From assembly GCA_000155435.1 (NCBI GenBank), contig DS990262.1, positions 892,459-956,458 of the forward strand: a stretch of 64,000 nt of DNA, given 5' to 3'. Below the pieces are notes generated by a model. The model saw only the letters and a list, made by a program, of their open reading frames with translations, ran no database searches and had not been told where the DNA came from. This DNA comes from Clostridiales bacterium 1_7_47FAA. GTDB lineage: Bacteria; Bacillota; Clostridia; Lachnospirales; Lachnospiraceae. The position numbers and the translations under genes were made by a program. Positions 26,071-33,646 of the stretch are shown here, piece by piece (the stretch's first letter is position 1; the number at the start of each line of letters is the position of its first letter).

Positions 26071-26204
26071 TGCTGCCAAGATTTAATTAGGGGTGTCAAA
26101 GACCTGGATTTATATATCTTTAGGAGACAGAAGGAGGGGATTTATGGTATGATGGATTTATCTTAAGGAATACAGGATGAATCCTGGCGAGGAGAATAAA
26201 AGGA

Positions 26205-27425
26205 ATGCGTTTTGACAAGTATGTAATGGCTCAGATGAATAAAAAAATGATATTGAATATGATTATCCAGAAAGGCCCCATAAACCGGGCTGAAATAGCC
26301 AGGCTTTCCGGACTCAGTGTGCCTACCGTGATGAAAATTACAGATGAATTCAGCCAATCGCGCCTTATCCGTACCATTGGAAAAAGGGAATCCACCGGAG
26401 GGCGTCAGCCTGAACTGATAGAAATCAATAAAGAGGAATATTTCTGCATTGGCCTGGATGTGGGGCATAACCGGCTTAAGGTGGTGGTTATGAATCTGGC
26501 TGGGGAGATTAAGTTAAGGAGGGCCATTCCCACAGGTGACACCCTTCCTCCGGAAACCGCGATATACAGGATGATATCGTTGGTCCGCGAAATCCTTGGC
26601 GGGATGGGGGAACAGAAACAGAGGCTTCTGGGGCTTGGTATCGGCATGCCGGGGCTGTTGGACCCGGATACGGGGATGGTGAATTTTTCTCCTGATTTTG
26701 GCTGGGAACACGTGGATTTACTCGGCCGGTTTCAGAATGAGTTTGGATTTCCGGTCCTGATTGAGAATGCAAACCGTGTCATGGCATTAGGGGAACGATG
26801 GTTTGGGGCGGGAAGGAGTGCGGAGGATTTCCTGTGTGTGAACCTGGGGCATGGCATTGGGTCTGCCCTGGTGTTTGACGGTGAGATATATCATGGAAAC
26901 AGCGGAAGCAGCGGTGAGATTGGTCATATTACCCTGGAAAAAGATGGCCCTTTGTGCGAGTGCGGCAATCACGGCTGTCTGGAAGCCCTGGCATCAGGGA
27001 GAGCCATTGCGAAACACGGGCTGGAACTGGCTGCCAGCGGAAAGGGGAAGAGGATCCTTGAACTGGCCGGGGGAAGGAAAGAGGAGATAGAGGCAGAAAC
27101 CATATTCCGGGCAGCCATGGAAGGTGACGGTGAGGCAGAGGATATTCTTGACAATGCCATTGAGTATATAGGGATTGCCATTGCGGGAGTCGTGAATCTT
27201 TTCGACCCGGAGCTTATTATTTTTGAAGGAGGACTGATGAAGTCAAGCAGTTACCTTCTCCCAAGATTGAAAGAGACAATCCGCAGGCACCAGATGCATC
27301 TTGCGGGAAGGAACGTACAGCTTTTAAAGGGAAACCTTGGGGAGGATATAACTGCTGTCGGGGCTGCAACCCTGTTGCTGCAGGATTTGCTGAACCATGG
27401 CGGAGAGATAAAAAAAGGCCGTTGA
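26205..27425 (+). CDS. ROK-family transcriptional regulator
   Basis: 406 residues. The N-terminal winged helix (about 15-75) contains INRAEIARLSGLSVPTVMKI. The ROK sugar-kinase-like domain has GLDVGHNRLKVVVMN, GLGIGMPGLLDPDTG and NLGHGIGSALVFDG. The ROK zinc motif CECGNHGCLE follows GEIGHITLEKDGPL. It probably senses a sugar or sugar phosphate and represses carbohydrate genes. It is closely similar to the ROK gene at 27739 (same MRFDKYVMAQMNKK-type start), so the two arose by duplication. A terminator follows immediately. Confidence 0.93.
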   Translation: MRFDKYVMAQMNKKMILNMIIQKGPINRAEIARLSGLSVPTVMKITDEFSQSRLIRTIGKRESTGGRQPELIEINKEEYFCIGLDVGHNRLKVVVMNLAGEIKLRRAIPTGDTLPPETAIYRMISLVREILGGMGEQKQRLLGLGIGMPGLLDPDTGMVNFSPDFGWEHVDLLGRFQNEFGFPVLIENANRVMALGERWFGAGRSAEDFLCVNLGHGIGSALVFDGEIYHGNSGSSGEIGHITLEKDGPLCECGNHGCLEALASGRAIAKHGLELAASGKGKRILELAGGRKEEIEAETIFRAAMEGDGEAEDILDNAIEYIGIAIAGVVNLFDPELIIFEGGLMKSSSYLLPRLKETIRRHQMHLAGRNVQLLKGNLGEDITAVGAATLLLQDLLNHGGEIKKGR

Positions 27426-27431
27426 CGCGCA

Positions 27432-27474
27432 GGCCGCACGGACGTTTCCTTTGGGAAATGCTGTGTGGCCTTTT
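27432..27474 (+). terminator. Intrinsic terminator after the first ROK gene
   Basis: GGCCGCACGG pairs with CTGTGTGGCC (with G-U wobble in RNA), with an inner TTTCC/GGAAA stem and a TTTT tail, directly after the stop codon. Confidence 0.8.
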
Positions 27475-27556
27475 ACATTCGGAAAATAAAAATGAATATA
27501 ATGTATAGAATACAAAAAAAGATGTAAAAAAAACATTAGAAATGCACATAAATAAC

Positions 27557-27585
27557 TTGACAACTGGATTTTGCAATGGTATATT
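27557..27585 (+). promoter_or_regulatory. Strong sigma-A promoter of the second ROK/ABC operon
   Basis: TTGACA (27557-27562), a 17-base spacer and TATATT (27580-27585): nearly perfect consensus. Transcription would give a leader of about 145 bases before the ROK start at 27739. The 312-bp gap 27426-27738 holds the terminator, this promoter and the operator pair. Confidence 0.85.
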
Positions 27586-27607
27586 ATGACTATAAGAAAG
27601 TTAGTTC

Positions 27608-27715
27608 ACTTAAATAAGTTGGATTAAAGATAATATCTCAAAGAAAAGGCAGCTTGCTCATAAAAAGAAAGGCAAGTTTCTTTTATCCCAACTTAGTTAC
27701 TTCACTTAAATAAGT
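27608..27715. promoter_or_regulatory. Duplicated palindromic operator pair in the ROK leader
   Basis: The word TTCACTTAAATAAGT occurs twice, with palindromic cores ACTTA-AA-TAAGT at 27608-27619 and 27704-27715, 96 bases apart. Between them is a hairpin-forming stretch (AAAGAAA...CTTGC / GCAAG-TTTCTTT). Placement just downstream of the promoter and in front of the regulator gene suggests ROK autoregulation, possibly by looping (inference). Confidence 0.65.
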
Positions 27716-27738
27716 AGAACAGAGGAGCAGAAAATAAA

Positions 27739-28986
27739 ATGTCCTGTCGTTTTGATAAATATGTAATGGCTCAGCTAAACCGGAAAAGCGTGATAGATAT
27801 CATAAGGACGCAGTCCCCAATCAATAAAGCCCAGATTGCCAGACAGACGGGGCTGAGTATCCCCACAGTCATGAAGATAACGGATGAGTTTGAGCGGAAT
27901 CATCTCATAAGGGTTAACGGCAAGGGAGAGTCCAATGGAGGAAAGAGGCCGGAACTGCTGGAGATAATCCCGGATGCCTATTACATAATTGGTGTTGATG
28001 TGGGGCGGAGCAGGATAAAGGCAATCATAATGGACCTTTCAGGAAAGCTGATTGTGAAAGAGAGTATAAAAACCGGCAGGACGGTCCCGTCCCAACAGCT
28101 GATTGAACGTCTGATTTATCTAATCCACCAGGTGGTCCAGGAAAGTAATATTTCCGTGAGCCAGTTCCTGGGACTGGGAATTGGAATGCCTGGCCTGCTG
28201 GATACAGAGAATGGGACAGTCCTGTTTTCTCCGGATTTCCATTGGGAGAATGTGGAACTGGTGAAACCCATAGAGGATCATTTTCCATTCTACACCATCC
28301 TGGAGAATTCCAACCGCGCAATGGCTATGGGGGAGCATTGGTTTGGGGCAGGTGTGGAATCATCCTATTTTATATGCCTTAACCTGGGACATGGGATTGG
28401 TTCTGCCATTGTACAGAATGGGGAGTTTTACAGAGGAAGCTGTGGAAGCAGCGGTGAGATTGGCCATATCACATTGGAAAAGGATGGTCCCCTGTGCAGC
28501 TGCGGCAATCGGGGCTGCCTGGAAGCGCTGGCTTCAGCCAATGCCATGGCAGGCCAGGCCAGGGAACTGGTAAGGCAGGGTAAGGGCCAGAGAATCCTGG
28601 AACTGGCACAGGGGAATGAAGAGAACATTGACGCCAAGGAGATATTTGACGCGGCCAAGGAGGGGGACGCCGCTGCGGCCTTGATTGTAGACAAGGCGAT
28701 TGAATACATCGGAATTGGCCTGGCTAATTACATCAACCTTCTGGATCCGGACATGCTGATCCTGGCAGGAGGCGTTACCGGAGCAGGCGATTATCTGATA
28801 ACCAGGCTGAAACGTGTCATCAAGGCGCGTCAGATGAAGTTCGCCGGAAGGAAAGTAAAAATCCGGATATCCAAACTTGGCAATGATGCAGCGGCCATAG
28901 GGGCAGCGTCCATCATATTAAAAGAGTTTATTGAAAATGGGGCAGCAATAAAATACGAACACAGGAAAAAGGAGGTAGCAACGTGA
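27739..28986 (+). CDS. ROK-family transcriptional regulator (paralogue)
   Basis: 415 residues, same architecture as the preceding ROK protein. HTH with INKAQIARQTGLSIPTVMKI, ROK motifs GVDVGRSRIKAIIMD and GLGIGMPGLLDTENG, and zinc motif CSCGNRGCLE. AGAGGAGC precedes ATG 27739. The stop overlaps the GTG of the ABC ATPase (GTGA), so the regulator is co-translated with a sugar ABC transporter and most likely controls it. The transporter gene is interrupted by the mobile element, so the regulator now heads a broken operon, unless the rest continues beyond the element. Confidence 0.93.
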   Translation: MSCRFDKYVMAQLNRKSVIDIIRTQSPINKAQIARQTGLSIPTVMKITDEFERNHLIRVNGKGESNGGKRPELLEIIPDAYYIIGVDVGRSRIKAIIMDLSGKLIVKESIKTGRTVPSQQLIERLIYLIHQVVQESNISVSQFLGLGIGMPGLLDTENGTVLFSPDFHWENVELVKPIEDHFPFYTILENSNRAMAMGEHWFGAGVESSYFICLNLGHGIGSAIVQNGEFYRGSCGSSGEIGHITLEKDGPLCSCGNRGCLEALASANAMAGQARELVRQGKGQRILELAQGNEENIDAKEIFDAAKEGDAAAALIVDKAIEYIGIGLANYINLLDPDMLILAGGVTGAGDYLITRLKRVIKARQMKFAGRKVKIRISKLGNDAAAIGAASIILKEFIENGAAIKYEHRKKEVAT

Positions 28987-29141
28987 ACAGTGGATATTTA
29001 CTGGAGGCAGTTGACATAACAAAACAGTTTCCGGGAACCAAGGCACTGGACCATGTGAAGCTTCAGGTGAAGCGGGGCGAGGTCCATGCGTTATGCGGGG
29101 AAAATGGGGCGGGTGACCGTGTTATAATAAGACCAAGTTAG
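28983..29141 (+). pseudogene. Sugar ABC transporter ATPase, 5' fragment cut in Walker A
   Basis: GTG 28983 (AAAGGAGGTAGCAAC upstream) begins a sequence typical of RbsA/MglA-type double ATPases: YLLEAVDITKQFPGTKALD, then GEVHALCGENGAG. The Walker A should continue K-S-T, but after residue 44 the frame reads DRVIIRPS and stops at 29141. The host sequence therefore ends near 29114/29115 inside the P-loop codons. The 3' remainder should lie on the far side of the element. The truncated 52-residue product cannot bind ATP. Confidence 0.88.
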
Positions 29142-29200
29142 CAAGGAACCCAATGAAATCAAGGGTTTGCGGCTACTTTGGTCTTAATTTATTATACCAC
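29119..29200. repeat. 82-bp extended dyad at the element's left end
   Basis: The outer arms GTG-TATAATAA...GACCAAGT (29119-29138) and ACTTTGGTC...TTATTATACCAC (29175-29200) are inverted. Inside, TAGC/GCTA and AACCC/GGGTT continue the dyad, so the whole 82 bp can fold as one interrupted stem. It starts within 5 bases of the host junction, as expected for a recombinase arm or att structure. Between 29200 and 29392 I see no gene, only AT-rich sequence with one copy of CTTAGTCCT. Confidence 0.75.
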
Positions 29201-29392
29201 AATCGAACTGCTTTTTCATTAAAAATCCAGTGTCGTTTTCCAAAGAGTGGGATATTTTAAGGCTAGGGGTCGCAACCGGGTGGTTTGGGACCTGCTTATA
29301 CTTAGTCCTATTCCAAATATCCTTTTCTTTTGCTTCGTCCGAAGTAAAAACTCTCTTTCGGGAGAACAGCGCTGTTAAAAATAAATGAATAT

Positions 29393-29436
29393 AGAGGACT
29401 AAGTGAAGCAACTTTGTTAGCTGACCTTAGTCCTCT
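29393..29436. other. Hairpin AGAGGACTAAG / CTTAGTCCTCT
   Basis: Perfect 11-bp inverted repeat with a 22-base loop, 24 bases upstream of the first small gene of the element. A further CTTAGTCCT word occurs near 29303. It could be a leader attenuator, a terminator with a poor T-tract, or a protein-binding site. Confidence 0.6.
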
Positions 29437-29460
29437 TATGCATTTTAGGAGGAAAAGGGT

Positions 29461-29598
29461 ATGCAGATACTATTTATTGTGATTATTTTTTTGATAGTGT
29501 TGCCAATGGTCGTAAGTATTTCGTTGGCTGTGACAGCAAAGAAATCAGACGAAAGATTACGCACCATCTGTACTTCTCTTGAAAAGAAGGGCAGGTGA
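29461..29598 (+). CDS. Small single-pass membrane protein (45 aa)
   Basis: ATG 29461 with AGGAGGAAAAGGGT upstream. The N-terminal 26 residues form a hydrophobic helix (MQILFIVIIFLIVLPMVV...), followed by a short charged tail KKSDERLRTICTSLEKKGR. The stop TGA overlaps the GTG region of the replication gene. Function unknown; it is the first gene of the element. Confidence 0.7.
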   Translation: MQILFIVIIFLIVLPMVVSISLAVTAKKSDERLRTICTSLEKKGR

Positions 29599-29603
29599 GC
29601 GTG

Positions 29604-30689
29604 ATGCGAGAGTATACGACAGGAAATCGAATCGTAGATGCAAGTGCCGAAATCAGTATTACCGGCAACATTACACCACAAGCATGGTATAAGACGATTG
29701 TTAAAGAGACGGGAAAACCGCATTTGGCTGCAATCGTTATATTATCAGATATTGTCTATTGGTATCGTCCTACTGAATTGAGGGACGAAAGCACTGGACA
29801 GATCATTGCAATTCGTAAAAAATTTAAAGCTGATTTACTCCAGAGAAGTTATCAACAGATTGCGGAACAGTTTGGATTGAGTAAAAAAGAAGCTACTAAT
29901 GCAATCATCTTTTTGGAGAAATTAGGCGTAATAAAAAGAGTATTCAGGACAATAAACTTGAATGGACTTGTTGTAAATAATGTACTGTATATTGAGTTGA
30001 TTGTTGAGAAATTGAAAGAATTAACGTATCCGCACTGTTATGATGCCCCTATCCCTTCTATGGGAGACAGGGGGGAAGACATTGTAGAGGAAATCGTTGA
30101 AGGACAGTGCTTTACTGTGAATAATAGTGAGATGGCAGTCATTGGTGAGGGAGCTGTCTCCCCAAAAAGAGAGAGGGTATCACCCAAAAAAGAGATACCT
30201 GCCACGCCGCAAAATAGCAGGTGCCACTTTTCAGAAGGTACAGCACTATCTGGTAACAGGCAGACAAATACAGATATTAACACAGATATTTCAACGACAG
30301 ATTATACCAATCCAGTCCAGTCCTATCAAAAAACGTTACAGGCATTTAGAGAAAAGATTGGATACGATGCGTTATGTATTGATCGTCCCTTTGATATTGA
30401 TCGTCTGGATGAAATTGTGGGAATTGCAGTTGACGTACTGACTTCAACGAAGGATACGATTCGTATTAACCAGGAAGAAAAACCAACAGCCATTGTTAAA
30501 TCGGTGTTTTGGAAATTAGATATGTTTAGAATACAGTTTATTTTAAATAACCTGTCAGAGACGAAAACAAAAATCAGGAATATGCGTGCAGTGTTGCTAA
30601 CCGCCTTATATAATGCGACATTCACATTAAGTAATTCCGTTATGAATCAAGTGGTGATGAATGGTGACATCTCCCCTCAATATGCATGA
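29604..30689 (+). CDS. Replication initiator protein with winged helix and DUF6017-like C-terminus
   Basis: 361 residues from ATG 29604; GTG 29595 and 29601 are in frame and possible. The N-terminal half contains ITPQAWYKTIVKET, AAIVILSDIVYWYRP and YQQIAEQFGLSKKEATNAIIFL, a winged-helix DNA-binding region as in replication initiator A proteins of Firmicute elements. A Ser/Pro-rich linker follows. The C-terminal part (RLDEIVGIAVDVL, TIRINQEEKPTAIVKSVFWKLD, IQFILNNLSETKTKIRNMRAVL) follows the DUF6017 pattern. It probably starts element replication at a nearby origin, supporting autonomous replication after excision. Confidence 0.78.
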   Translation: MREYTTGNRIVDASAEISITGNITPQAWYKTIVKETGKPHLAAIVILSDIVYWYRPTELRDESTGQIIAIRKKFKADLLQRSYQQIAEQFGLSKKEATNAIIFLEKLGVIKRVFRTINLNGLVVNNVLYIELIVEKLKELTYPHCYDAPIPSMGDRGEDIVEEIVEGQCFTVNNSEMAVIGEGAVSPKRERVSPKKEIPATPQNSRCHFSEGTALSGNRQTNTDINTDISTTDYTNPVQSYQKTLQAFREKIGYDALCIDRPFDIDRLDEIVGIAVDVLTSTKDTIRINQEEKPTAIVKSVFWKLDMFRIQFILNNLSETKTKIRNMRAVLLTALYNATFTLSNSVMNQVVMNGDISPQYA

Positions 30690-30705
30690 GCAAAGGGGGT
30701 GATGA

Positions 30706-30897
30706 GCAGTTACTAGGGTTAGACAATTACGCATAGAGAAGAATTTGACACAGTGGGAATTGGCGGACAAGCTGGATATCAGTCTCCGCACATATCAGAG
30801 AATTGAATACGGGCAACAAAAGCCGTCCTACAAAGTCATTTTAGTCTTGCAAAAGATATTTAACGAGAATATTGAATCTATCCTGCAGGAATTATAA
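30706..30897 (+). pseudogene. XRE-type helix-turn-helix protein without a standard start
   Basis: The frame reads VTRVRQLRIEKNLTQWELA, then DKLDISLRTYQRIEYGQQ, a nearly complete Cro/XRE HTH (about 60 residues), ending at TAA 30895. The frame opens after a TGA at 30703 and contains no ATG/GTG/TTG before TTG 30745, which would delete the first helix. ATG 30702 with AAAGGGGGTG upstream is in another frame and hits TAG after four codons. It may be a frameshifted gene, a recoded gene, or one using a rare start. Confidence 0.55.
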
Positions 30898-30923
30898 CTG
30901 CCAAATAAGAAGTGGAGGAAAAT

Positions 30924-31349
30924 ATGTTTGATATTAACAAGCTGGAGGTAATGGACATAGTATTTGCCGATGAAGCACATGAGCGTTTCTTTTATGAAAA
31001 GGTGCGGGAACTTCCAAATTCACGCAGGGACAGTGAAGAAATTGCTATGATATATACTCTTGGTATCTGTGACAAGACAAGGGCAGCTTTTTCAAATATT
31101 GTGGATCAAAGAACTTTTCAGGTGAATCCGTTGGTTTTATTCGCTGGGTGGCAGACATCTGCTTCTGTGAAGGTAACACGGCTGGCGATTAACCTCTATA
31201 CTGGATTTTCGCAGGAAGTAAAACGGGACGATTCAATAGAAGGATATCATATAGGGGAAGACAGTTCAGATTATGCTGTTGAAGAAATCTTTGATTGCCC
31301 ATATGCAAAATATTTTCTGGAAGCCGTTAAACTGCGTTATGACATATAG
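30924..31349 (+). CDS. DUF6075-family protein
   Basis: 141 residues from ATG 30924 (TGGAGGAAAAT upstream; GTG 30912 is a poorer start). Family pattern: DEAHERFFYEKVREL, EIAMIYTLGICDKTRAAF, LFAGWQTSASVKVTRLAINLY (the GWQTxxSxxVTRLAxNLYxG core), and YAKYFLEAVKLRYDI at the end. DUF6075 is common on integrative elements and plasmids of gut Clostridia; function unknown. Named from motif memory. Confidence 0.75.
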   Translation: MFDINKLEVMDIVFADEAHERFFYEKVRELPNSRRDSEEIAMIYTLGICDKTRAAFSNIVDQRTFQVNPLVLFAGWQTSASVKVTRLAINLYTGFSQEVKRDDSIEGYHIGEDSSDYAVEEIFDCPYAKYFLEAVKLRYDI

Positions 31350-31363
31350 AGGAGGTAGAAACG

Positions 31364-31567
31364 ATGAAAATGTATAAGATTGACCAAATCATGGAGTTAT
31401 TACAGTTAGGAAAAGAATCAGAAGATTGCTATGTGGGTTTTGAGAATAATGACAAGGGAAATCTTGTTATTATATTAAAGCAACATGAACCAGATTGGGA
31501 AGATGATGAGGGTTTCGGAGAAGCGGTTGAAGAAGTCGAACTTTTGGAACATTCTGGAGAATATTAA
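31364..31567 (+). CDS. Small acidic protein (67 aa)
   Basis: ATG 31364 with AGAGGAGGTAGAAACG upstream. MKMYKIDQIMELLQLGKESE begins a helical N-terminus; the C-terminus is strongly acidic (DWEDDEGFGEAVEEVELLE). No known family. It ends 22 bases before the ParM-like gene and is likely in its operon. Confidence 0.7.
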   Translation: MKMYKIDQIMELLQLGKESEDCYVGFENNDKGNLVIILKQHEPDWEDDEGFGEAVEEVELLEHSGEY

Positions 31568-31589
31568 ACATAAGGAGGAGACAGTCATT

Positions 31590-32516
31590 ATGGATAGAGA
31601 AATACTTGGAATCGACCATGGTAACAGACAGATGAAAACGGCGAATACCGCATTTTTGTCTACAGTAACACAGAATAAGGTGAAGCCCAGTAATCTAAAT
31701 CAGATTTTGGAGTTTAAAGGTAAGTATTACTCAATCGGTGGCAGTAGGGAAGATGTGGATACAAAAGTTGATAAAACAGTGGACGATGATTACTACATTC
31801 TCACATTGGCATCACTTGCCGCTGAATTGAAAGCCAGAGGAAAGAATCAGGCGGCGGTCAGGCTGGCTACAGGATTACCACCGAGGTGGTATGAATCGCA
31901 AATGAAAGCATTCAGGAAATACTTGGGCAGGGAAAGGGAGTTATCTTTTCGTTATCAGGGAGAAGGGTTCAATGTCTTTCTGGAAGGCGTGAGCGTATAT
32001 ATGCAGGGGTTTGCAGCAATCACAGATATATTGGCAGAGACACAGGGAAAATCCTGCCTTCTGGTAGATATAGGAGGAGGAACCGTTGATGGAGTTCCAA
32101 TAGAAAATATGCGACCCAGTGGAGCACAGCCTATTATAGATAATAATGGTACAATAAAGTGTATATCCAATGTAAATGAGGCATTAATGGCTGAGTTTGG
32201 GGAAAAAGCCAAACCATATATCATTGAAACGATAATGCGGACAGGTACATATGCGGGTGACGAAGCCTATCTTCGTGTAATCCGAAAGGCATTGAACCAA
32301 TATACGGAATACATCTATAGCTTGATAAAAAAGCACGGATACAATCTGCATTTGGAAAAAATAATCTTTATGGGTGGAGGAGCCGCAATCATGCAGAATT
32401 TTGGTGATAACGAGGGTAAGGACGTAATCTGTATTCCGGATATACATGCAAATGCAAGAGGATATGAAGAAACTTTAAAGAGCATATGGAAGGCCAGGCA
32501 GAATATGGCCGGTTAA
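31590..32516 (+). CDS. ParM/StbA-like actin-fold plasmid segregation protein
   Basis: 308 residues from ATG 31590 (TAAGGAGGAGAC). Actin/Hsp70-fold phosphate loops: LGIDHGNRQMKTA at the start, LLVDIGGGTVDGVPIEN in the middle and KIIFMGGGAAIMQNF near the end. The ParM family pattern of a plasmid-type D-x-G-N-x-x-x-K is visible. It polymerises with ATP to push DNA copies apart, with the next small protein as likely adaptor. The longer upstream frame is rejected because of the strong ribosome site. Confidence 0.85.
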   Translation: MDREILGIDHGNRQMKTANTAFLSTVTQNKVKPSNLNQILEFKGKYYSIGGSREDVDTKVDKTVDDDYYILTLASLAAELKARGKNQAAVRLATGLPPRWYESQMKAFRKYLGRERELSFRYQGEGFNVFLEGVSVYMQGFAAITDILAETQGKSCLLVDIGGGTVDGVPIENMRPSGAQPIIDNNGTIKCISNVNEALMAEFGEKAKPYIIETIMRTGTYAGDEAYLRVIRKALNQYTEYIYSLIKKHGYNLHLEKIIFMGGGAAIMQNFGDNEGKDVICIPDIHANARGYEETLKSIWKARQNMAG

Positions 32517-32527
32517 GGAGGCCATAA

Positions 32528-32971
32528 ATGGACGATAAATATGTTACAACGCTTCGGCTTTATAAAAATAACCCGGTACATTTCCAGGCACTTACCTGTC
32601 TGGAAGAGTACAACCGGGAGCTGTTTACTTCTCAAAATGACTATATTGCCGAGGCGGTAATCTATTATTCAGAGTATCTGAAGCAGAAGGCTGAATATGA
32701 GAAATTGGAAAGTATCCTCTCAAACATAAGAGAGCAAGAGGAATACTTCCGTGAACTGACAAAACGTGCATTGGAAGACGTACTGAGATCAGTGCAGACG
32801 ACTACTATTCCTGCAGTTACTGGAAGTGACACGAAAGCAAAAGAGGAACAGGAACCCCAAAGTGAGAGTGAACGATCAGCGGAGACGGCGAACCAGGCGA
32901 CAGAAAAGGATTTTAATCTGCTTAATTTCTATAGTTCATTCACTGGATTTGAAGACGAAGGAGAAGATTGA
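32528..32971 (+). CDS. ParR-like partition adaptor
   Basis: 147 residues, 11 bases after the ParM-like stop. The N-terminus has a ribbon-helix-helix-like pattern (YVTTLRLYKNNPVHFQALTCL; LFTSQNDYIAEAVIYYSEYL), as expected for a ParR DNA-binding protein. A coiled-coil middle and a Glu/Gln/Ser-rich tail follow, ending in NLLNFYSSFTGFEDEGED. The short C-terminal hydrophobic motif may dock on ParM filaments. The call rests on position and the RHH-like start. Confidence 0.68.
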   Translation: MDDKYVTTLRLYKNNPVHFQALTCLEEYNRELFTSQNDYIAEAVIYYSEYLKQKAEYEKLESILSNIREQEEYFRELTKRALEDVLRSVQTTTIPAVTGSDTKAKEEQEPQSESERSAETANQATEKDFNLLNFYSSFTGFEDEGED

Positions 32972-32973
32972 AT

Positions 32974-33138
32974 ATGACCATATTATGTGCTATGATAAAA
33001 TTTATAGGAAAATTATTACTTGGAATTGCGTATGCAATATTAAAAGTTGTATCATTTAGTGTCAAAGTGATAGGCTGTATGTTTTTATTTGTATTTCATA
33101 TTTTCATGCTTTTAGTAGACATGGGAACCCCTTCCTAA
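32974..33138 (+). CDS. Small membrane protein (54 aa)
   Basis: ATG 32974 (GAAGGAGAAGATTGAAT upstream) encodes a hydrophobic peptide, MTILCAMIKFIGKLLLGIAY, with a second helix VIGCMFLFVFHIFMLLVDM. Two likely membrane helices; no known family. It starts 2 bases after the ParR-like stop, so it is co-translated. Confidence 0.62.
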   Translation: MTILCAMIKFIGKLLLGIAYAILKVVSFSVKVIGCMFLFVFHIFMLLVDMGTPS

Positions 33139-33159
33139 TAAGTCAAGGAGAGTACAATT

Positions 33160-33456
33160 ATGGCTATTTGTAAAATTTGTGGCGGAGAAATGCTGGAACA
33201 TGTGGGTTGTAAAATAGGGATATGCAATTGTAATGGAAAGAGTTACCCGCGTATCATTTTTGGTGCAGAGAAAAGGTTTGAGGATGTATTTGGCGAAGAT
33301 GATATCTGCCCAGATTGTTTTGCGCCATTTGGGAGTTTTCACCATTTGGGCTGTGATATAGAGGAATGTCCGGTATGTGGAGAAGCAATTTATGGTGATT
33401 GCGAATGCCAGTTGATTCTTCCCGATTTAGCGGATATGGAAGAAATGTTAAAGTAA
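33160..33456 (+). CDS. Multi-zinc-ribbon protein (98 aa)
   Basis: Cysteine pairs MAICKICGGEM, GICNCNGKS, DDICPDCFAPFG, HHLGCDIEECPVCGEAIYGDCECQ make two or three zinc-ribbon knuckles. The end DLADMEEMLK is acidic. CAAGGAGAGTAC precedes ATG 33160. Probably a DNA-, RNA- or protein-binding accessory factor. A terminator follows 27 bases downstream. Confidence 0.75.
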   Translation: MAICKICGGEMLEHVGCKIGICNCNGKSYPRIIFGAEKRFEDVFGEDDICPDCFAPFGSFHHLGCDIEECPVCGEAIYGDCECQLILPDLADMEEMLK

Positions 33457-33482
33457 TAGTGAATAATGAGTATCACTGTGGT

Positions 33483-33511
33483 AGGCTGATTCGTCAGCCT
33501 GCTTTTTTTTG
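33483..33511 (+). terminator. Intrinsic terminator after the partition operon
   Basis: AGGCTG-ATTCGT-CAGCCT hairpin followed by GC and eight T residues. It closes the replication/partition block. Confidence 0.88.
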
Positions 33512-33646
33512 CGCTTTTCTTGGTACTTATAATGAAAAATAAATGAAGCGGGGTAGTGTAAAGAACATGTCTGGATGCTTTACCAGGAGATTGTAGGGCG
33601 GTACTACACTCCGCAATAAAGGGAACCATTTCCAAAGATTAATAAG

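Noticed and set aside
29184-29411. 75-codon leftward frame near the element end
   Set aside because: No convincing ribosome site; it overlaps the end dyad and hairpin, which explain the sequence better.
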